DNA of 64,000 bases from Silene conica (Eukaryota; Streptophyta; Magnoliopsida; Caryophyllales; Caryophyllaceae), in NCBI GenBank assembly GCA_029255685.2, contig CM055319.2, positions 7,860,747 through 7,924,746 on the forward strand. Reading direction: 5' to 3'. Of the stretch, positions 58,130-64,000 are shown one piece after another. The first letter of the stretch is position 1. Each line of letters starts with the position of its first letter. The translations under genes and the position numbers were made by a program. The notes under the pieces were generated by a model. The model ran no database searches and was not told where the DNA came from. It worked only from the letters and a program-made list of their open reading frames with translations.

Positions 58130-58890
58130 TTTACTTATCATTTAGTTTATTTTGTTGATATTCATGTAAGTTAATTTATAATAATTGGTAAAAAAATTAA
58201 GTATTACTAAAGTTCCTTTCGCATGTTTGTACATTGACTAAGAAATCGTGGAATATAATATTTTATAAATTAAGTTGAGATTAACTTTAAGTCGAGATTA
58301 GTAACATTTTGGATGAATTATGGACAATTAAATCTAAATTGATATTAAATTTAACTTGATGTTAGTATAACGTTAGTTTAATTTTAACTCGCTATTAGTT
58401 TAATTTCGACGAATTTTGGCTAATTAAATATAAATTGATATTAAATTTAACTTGATATTAGTATAATTAAACTTGAGATTAAATTTAAGTTGATATAAGT
58501 ATTATTTAACTTCTTCATTTGGACAATTTAATCAACATTTCAGTAAATCAAAGTTTTGGACGAATTATGGAGAATTTAATTTAGTATGGACGAGTTATGG
58601 ACAGATTAAATCAACATTTTGGAGGAATTATGGAGAATATTATGTTTCCACTACACAATTGATTTACATTACCAATTTCGTTTTAAAAATTAGGTTTAAT
58701 TAAAGTTACGATGACACGAATTATCAATTTTTTAGTGTATTAAAAAAATACCTATCTTTTAATTCTTGATAAATTGTAGTAGTACGAACGTAAGCGACTA
58801 ATCGATAATTCAATTTACTGCAAGTAGTGAAGTGTGTTGCGATGTCATGATAACACTTGTACATGTTGCATGCAATTTGCAAGATAGAAC
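58130..58890. other. AT-rich spacer with short repeats
   Basis: Repeated phrases (taaattgatattaaatttaac near 58338 and 58429; tggacgaattatgga and variants). No gene. Confidence 0.5.
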
Positions 58891-58895
58891 TCACT

Positions 58896-58903
58896 AATAT
58901 AAA
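58896..58903 (+). promoter_or_regulatory. TATA box of small gene B
   Basis: taatataaacc lies about 105 bp before the ATG at 59009. A GCATGC (RY-type) motif is at 58868-58873, and a telo-box (taaaccctaaac) sits directly before the ATG. Confidence 0.55.
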
Positions 58904-59008
58904 CCTTCAGTTCCCTTAATATTACTCCTACACACCCTAACTGAACTTTGCATTTCTCCCAACTTCTCTCTACAAACAGTCATTCCAAAACCCACTAAAC
59001 CCTAAACA

Positions 59009-59281
59009 ATGGAAGCAAGTTCAAACGACACCTACAACCTCATCAAAGCATATGAGGCTGCCATTACATTTGCCCGTGATCAACAACTCACGGTCATGAA
59101 GGAAGCGGTTGCGATAATAAAATTTCGCAATCTTGCATGTACTTTAGGTCTAGCGGGGGTATGTGAGGCCCTTCAACCGAGTATCGATCTATTCTTGGCG
59201 GCATTTGCAAATGGTGCTGCCAGTATTGTTGAATACAATAGATGCATTGCGGAGTTGAAGGACCGTCTGAATAGGTCTTAG
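59009..59281 (+). CDS. 90-aa small helical protein B (novel family)
   Basis: Single exon, 90 residues (MEASSNDTYNLIKAYEAAIT ...), gapless alignment with A, C and D. It keeps all 21 positions invariant among the four. The helix-3 region is alanine-rich and small (LAAFANGAASIVEY), unlike the bulkier neighbours. It ends LKDRLNRS. Its own TATA box and leader indicate an independent gene rather than an operon-like unit. No domain recognised; no signal peptide. Function unknown. Confidence 0.77.
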   Translation: MEASSNDTYNLIKAYEAAITFARDQQLTVMKEAVAIIKFRNLACTLGLAGVCEALQPSIDLFLAAFANGAASIVEYNRCIAELKDRLNRS

Positions 59282-60440
59282 GTTTTTTTATGTTTATTTT
59301 TATTGTATATGTTTTAGTTATTTTTAATTACTATGTATGTGTATATACTTATGTTTATATTATTAATGGTAAGGCTTTTGTTTCTTATTTCCTCTATTTA
59401 TTATTTGCATTCTTATAAGCGTTTCTTATTTTCTTTATTTATTATTTGCATTCTTAGTTTATCGTTACATGTTACCGTTAATGTTAAGGCTTTATTTTGT
59501 TATTTTGTTTATTTATTAAATGCATGTTTAAAATCGTTAGTATTTTTGGGTAGTACTTCACTGAAAATTAGTTGCATGATAATTAAAATGACATTGAACG
59601 AAAATGGAGGAGTTATATTAGTTGAACGAAATATTAAAAGAATAAGTTAGAATAGTAAAATGTTAAACAGTAATTTTATTAAGATCGTAATATAATTAAG
59701 ATCCGAAAAACGTAAAATTTTTAAAAATTAAGTACGTAAACACGTAAAAAATTAAACACATTAGATCGTTAAAAAATATCGTTTCCTGTAATATAATTAT
59801 AGAAGAGTATTGCGAAAGCCACCCTAAGGGGTCACATCAAACCGACAAAAGGTAGTGTATGAGTTTCTAAGCCGTCAATCAATGTCAGAGTAAATCGTTT
59901 TGAAAATCTATTGTGTACGAGTTCGTTTTTTCAACCGTATTCGTAATTAAGTATTAACTATATAATTAAGTTCAATGGCATGTAATTAAGTAATTGACGG
60001 TATTTTAAAAAGAGACCTTTAGAAATTATAGTGTATACAGCTTTATTATAAGAGATGTCTTTTGTACAAAAGACTATTTGTTCATTACATTAGGGTATTC
60101 TCTTAACAATAATCGGTTTTATTAATTAGTTAAGACGAGCAACAATTTATCGTGTAATGTGTAATTAACGACGAGGTGTATTACGACAGTAATGAAATAA
60201 ACGTATTGTATAATTAACGAAGAGTATTGCACAAGCCACCCTAAATGGTCACAATCAAATTAATGTTGAGAATCTTTCCAAATCTTATGCTTGACTATCA
60301 TAAATGCTCATAATCATTACTTCAATTTTTATTTTTCGCAATTTATTTTAGAAGTTTGAAAATATTTTATATTTCGAAATATACTACGTACTATATTATG
60401 TAGATATTATACCTTTTTACGTTTTTTTTAAATAATTTTG
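59282..60440. other. Spacer between small genes B and C
   Basis: Contains a direct repeat of about 35 bp, gaagagtattgc(..)aagccaccctaa(..)ggtcaca, at 59802 and 60219 (417 bp apart). The 105-codon ORF at 59333-59650 is a low-complexity AT-rich reading and is not called. Confidence 0.55.
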
Positions 60441-60740
60441 CAATTACTACACTGCAATGAACAATATTTTTTTTTTGGGAATTATAATGTTTTTTGCAAT
60501 AAATACAATGTCTCCCAATAAGTAGGGGGCCTTTAATGAGTTGTTTAAGGAAATAGTGACTTTCAATGTTTTCGCAATAAATACAAGGCCTTTAATGAGT
60601 TATTCTTCATGTTTTCAATTAATACAATGTCTCCCAATATTTTTTTTGTGGGAATTATAATGTTTTCTGCCATAAATACAAAGCGTTGAACATGTCATTT
60701 AAATTTTTTAAAAAATGGCAATAAATACAATGCCTTGAAA
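60440..60740 (+). repeat. Degenerate repeats with TATA-like motifs upstream of gene C
   Basis: At least five copies of a motif approximating gttttttgcaataaatacaa, several followed by tgtctcccaat or ggcctttaatgag. Each contains an ataaata core. Confidence 0.7.
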
Positions 60741-60790
60741 GTATATGAAATTATGGATTTTATTGGTTGTTTATTTTTTTCGAATATTGT

Positions 60791-60800
60791 CTATAAATAA
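60791..60800 (+). promoter_or_regulatory. TATA box of small gene C
   Basis: ctataaataa lies about 115 bp before the ATG at 60913. The leader shares ttcccttaatat with the gene B leader. Confidence 0.6.
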
Positions 60801-60912
60801 AGCGTTAGAAGTTGTAATATTATAACGTTTTCAATTACTTCCCTTAATATCTCAGGCTTCCAAGTTATCTCCACAAAAAAATTTTCGTATTCGGTAAACC
60901 ACAACCCTCTTT

Positions 60913-61185
60913 ATGGACGCAATAAAAAACGACACCGCTCTATTAATGAAACGGTACGAGGCTGCAGTAACCCTAGCCCGTGAACAACAAGTCACGTTGT
61001 TGAAGGAGGTGGTTAACATACTCGAATATAGGAATCGTTCTTGTTTGCAAGGGATTGAGGGTGCCCATGAAGCGTTACAGTCCAGCGTTGATTTATTGTT
61101 CGTAGCGTATCAACGTTGTGTCACGAGTATCACCGAATACAACAAGAGTATTATTCAGTTGAAGGACCGTCTTAGTAAGATGTAA
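60913..61185 (+). CDS. 90-aa small helical protein C (novel family)
   Basis: Single exon, 90 residues (MDAIKNDTALLMKRYEAAVT ...), gapless with A, B and D. The central segment EYRNRSCLQGIEGAHEALQS shows the family signature RN-x2-C-x2-G-x2-G-x2-E-x-L. The C-terminus is LKDRLSKM. Leucine/valine spacing fits amphipathic helices. No signal peptide, transmembrane segment or known domain. The gene has its own TATA box preceded by repeated TATA-like units. Function unknown. Confidence 0.77.
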   Translation: MDAIKNDTALLMKRYEAAVTLAREQQVTLLKEVVNILEYRNRSCLQGIEGAHEALQSSVDLLFVAYQRCVTSITEYNKSIIQLKDRLSKM

Positions 61186-61254
61186 ATTTTTATAAAATTT
61201 GTTTTGTTTTTTTATTATTATTTAAGATGTGTTCTCGTTAGTCTCTTAATATAA

Positions 61255-62870
61255 TTTGTTTTTTCGAGTTTCGTTCCATTCTACGTGTTTATATGTTCTC
61301 ACTTACTAGTGAATAATTTCAGAAATTGATGAAACTTTAAATTTATAAATCCGACTACTTTTACGAAACGACAACTAAAATTACAATTTTCCCACATCCT
61401 CTTCAAATCTACGGAGTACAATTTAAATAGTCAAATTAAACTAACTTTTCGAATTCTCCAATTCTTGCTTTTTCAATGCATAATCATTACATTTTTGTGT
61501 GTCTCAAGGCAACTCTTATTTTTTGTTCAGTTTTTTCAGTCACCATTAATTAGCCGTTTGTAGCCGTAAGTAGCCGTAATTAGCTGTCGAAAACTTTGTT
61601 TATAATAAAAGTTATATTCCTTTTAACTGGTAAAATCATTTACAAATATTTTATTTGTAAATGATATTAACAAATCTGAGTATTTGCAAATGACGATTCC
61701 GTTATTCATACTTAACGATTTAACTTATTAATAGACGATAACTTAATATCAACAAGTGTAATATTTTAAAACAAACTTTTTCGACAAAAATACCAATTGA
61801 AAATAATATGTGTTATTAGATTTGTATAAGATTCATTAAACTTAATAAATATAACGATTTTGAATAAGATTTTTTGTAGGTCTTATTAAATATGCGTGCA
61901 CATTATAAAAGATTATCCGTTCACACTATAATAGATTCTCCGTTCATTACCTTTTTATTTTAAACATAAATAAAACTTCAACCGGAAGGGTAATGTATCG
62001 GCTCGTACAGATTAAATTAATAACAAATTCGATTGATTTCAGTAAAACATGCAAAACTATTTTCATCTTTAATCACTTTTTTTTTTTTTAAAACAACCAA
62101 ATACTTTACCAAATAATATTGAATAATTTTAGTTACTCTTGTTTGAATATTTTAGTAGAAGATGTTAATGTAAATAACTATAGTACCACACTGTAAATTA
62201 CGAACAAATATATTTTCCAAAATAACCCAAACAATATCCACCAAAATATCCATTGATATTAAAACTAAATATTACTTTTACATAATAACAAGTAAATACT
62301 AAAACCGTATTTTTTTAAAAAAACTACAACCTACTTAAGCGATCCTTCAAAGTACTAACTTCTGCAAGGTAATCTTCTAAATTCACACAGCAATAATAGT
62401 ACGCTAGCATCAACAGAAAGATGATAGGTTGGAGTGCTTCATGAGCACCCGGAATCCCAATATCACAACCCAGGTTTCGGAATTCCATCACCACAACAAC
62501 CTTCCTCAACAGGGACAACTGGTCCCGACGAGCCTGGCTTATTGCATCCTCGTATGACTGGATCAAGTTAGCCATGTCCGACTTAAGAGCTTCCATTTTT
62601 TTTAGGGTTAGTGTTGTTTTCAGGAAAGGGAAAGAGAGGGGAGGCTTTCTGGAGAAAAGTCAAAGTAACCTTTAGAGAGAAGGACAAGCTCAGGATAAGG
62701 AAGTGAGAGGATGAGATTTGGATTGATTTTTGTACTTGACTAACAATTTAAAAATACACTTTTGTCTTTTGTATAAACCGAGTCCGTTGCAAAATGTAAC
62801 AAATTATGGATTTAAATTGTAATTTCTTATTTTTTCGATTATTCTCTATAAATAAACCGTCATTACTTGT
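61255..62870. repeat. Tandem segmental duplication, unit 1 (about 1.61 kb)
   Basis: It starts near tttcgttccattctacgtgt (61267) and contains gene D. The same landmarks recur at about 62884 (tttcgttccatcggacgtat), 63300-63330 (equivalent to 61480-61500), and at the stop codon of gene E (63938 versus 62324). Offsets are 1614-1618 bp. Confidence 0.75.
62324..62596 (-). CDS. 90-aa small helical protein D (novel family)
   Basis: Single exon on the minus strand, 90 residues (MEALKSDMANLIQSYEDAIS ...), gapless with A-C. It shares EFRNLGCDIGIPGAHEALQP and the end LKDRLSRL. Helix 3 is unusually aromatic and Cys-rich (MLAYYYCC). The leader is CT-rich (ctctctttccctttcctg) with an aaccctaaa just before the ATG. 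No obvious TATA box at the expected spacing. Nearest relative is partial gene E. Function unknown. Confidence 0.77.
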   Translation of the reverse strand: MEALKSDMANLIQSYEDAISQARRDQLSLLRKVVVVMEFRNLGCDIGIPGAHEALQPIIFLLMLAYYYCCVNLEDYLAEVSTLKDRLSRL

Positions 62871-64000
62871 AATTTTTCCACTTTCGTTCCATCGGACGTA
62901 TTTATAAGTTCTCATGATGCCACAATTTCGAAGACTTTTAAAAAATAAAACAAAACAACTAATTTTCTTAACCATCAGTACTTGTAATTGCTAATTTTAT
63001 TAATAAGATAAAATAGCTGCATCGACTAGTTTATACTTAACGTTTTATGTTATTAATAGACGATTCCAATTTCTGCATACTTAAGTATATACTATATAAT
63101 CCGTACAAAGAAGTAAATTAAATAAGTGACAATTAACAACGATTTTCCATTAACAGTATACGATTCCATCATTTTCACGAGTTTTAAATATTAAACCAGA
63201 GATTTTAGACCAACGGACTAAGCAATTTACGAATTCCCCAAATCTTATTAAACGTAAATCTAAAACAAGTCACAATTAACCAACTTTTCCATTTCTCCAT
63301 TTGATTTTTCTTTTTCCATGCAAAGTCATTACAATTTCGGGTTAACAATGCTAATTAATGATGCTAAGTTTTAATCTTCTTCGAATTAAATTTCAATTCC
63401 AATTAAATTTAAATTTGAATTTGAAATTAATTTGTTTTCAATTTAAATTACTTTTTACATTTACAATTAATCAACAGAAATTTTTATTTTACAAAGTTAA
63501 AATTTAAATCACATTTAATAATTTAACGAAGTCACAATTAATAATAGAAAATTCAAAATTCAAAATTAAAGTACAACTACAACGAAATGAGTACTTAATT
63601 TATTTAAAAATTAAATTCAAACGAAATTCAATTGATTTAATAAAACGTGCAAAATTATTTCAATATGTTGTTAATTTCATACTGTTTCTTTTCAATGTTA
63701 ACCCGTTATTCTTTATTTAGCATGTAACTAAAATTGAAAATCAATTATCTACTTTTTAATGAGTCTACTTCAATTAATTTAACAGAACATTTAAAGGTAA
63801 ATGAGTAAATAAAAACACTAAAAAATAACAACAAATCAAAACATAAACCGAAACTAAATCAAACAAAATATTCATTCAAATTTAAACTATATTTACATAC
63901 AAAATATAAACTAATAAAACCGAAAAAATAAAAAAACCTACAACCTCCTAAGACGCTCCTTCATACTAGTAACTTCTGGAAGATACTCTTCTAAATTCAT
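62871..64000. repeat. Tandem segmental duplication, unit 2 (runs off the window)
   Basis: Second copy of the unit at 61255-62870, same orientation, diverged and with indels; it ends inside gene E. No other coding content. Confidence 0.7.
63938..64000 (-). CDS. 90-aa small helical protein E, C-terminal 20 residues
   Basis: The last 20 codons and TAG of a fifth family member: MNLEEYLPEVTSMKERLRRL, matching residues 71-90 of D (VNLEDYLAEVSTLKDRLSRL). The Met at 64000 is the internal residue 71 by alignment, so the gene continues beyond the window on the minus strand. Confidence 0.8.
   Translation of the reverse strand: MNLEEYLPEVTSMKERLRRL

Noticed and set aside
59333..59650. 105-codon ORF downstream of small gene B
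   Set aside because: AT-rich, hydrophobic low-complexity reading in a spacer; not conserved in the other gene spacers.
1..64000. CRISPR array, prokaryotic operons, ribosome binding sites
   Set aside because: The window is eukaryotic; no direct-repeat/spacer pattern of that type is present.

Overview
This window is plant nuclear DNA: AT-rich, intron-containing genes, plant-type F-box/FBD/LRR and FAR1-related genes, Ty1-copia elements primed by initiator-Met tRNA, plant L1-type LINEs, Stowaway, Tourist and hAT MITEs, and TTTAGGG telomere-type repeats. It is a dicot; Caryophyllales is possible from the style of the repeats, but that is only an impression.

Layout. 1-7.9 kb holds no intact gene, only repeats: a tandem pair of related MITEs, a hAT-type MITE with an 8-bp target duplication, a Stowaway and a foldback. 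7.9-23.7 kb is a cluster of four intact F-box/LRR/FBD genes, all on the minus strand, each with a phase-0 intron after the LRR region and three with a visible 5'-UTR intron, plus one exon relic. Tourist, Stowaway and other MITEs sit between and inside them. 23.7-27.8 kb is MITE and CACTA-like repeat. 27.8-42.0 kb is a young Ty1-copia element (237-bp LTRs identical by eye, 5-bp target duplication agttc). Its gag-pol frame is open except where a second, minus-strand, gag-only LTR element (1284-bp LTRs, target duplication agctt) inserted. The copia itself sits in an unidentified protein-coding relic. 42.1-44.5 kb is LTR and RT debris. 44.5-50.1 kb is a second copy of the fourth F-box gene and its 3' flank (18.9-22.1 kb). 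It is truncated, carries a nonsense codon, and is split by a LINE whose reverse transcriptase has lost its FADD motif.

51.1-55.5 kb has two minus-strand genes: a 173-aa F-box-like protein and an intact 838-aa FAR1-RELATED SEQUENCE (FRS) protein with FAR1, MULE and SWIM domains. 56.2-56.5 kb is an interstitial telomere-type tract with a 42-bp higher-order period.

57.3-64.0 kb is the most novel part: a cluster of small intronless genes (three on plus, one on minus, and a fifth cut by the window end). The four complete genes each encode a protein of exactly 90 residues; they align without gaps and share 21 invariant positions, but I recognise no family. The right half of this cluster is a tandem duplication of about 1.61 kb. 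Some upstream regions carry their own local repeats, and most 5' leaders carry a telo-box-like CCCTAA close to the ATG.

Functionally, the F-box proteins would be substrate receptors of SCF ubiquitin ligases, the FRS protein a transposase-derived nuclear regulator, and the 90-aa proteins are of unknown function.
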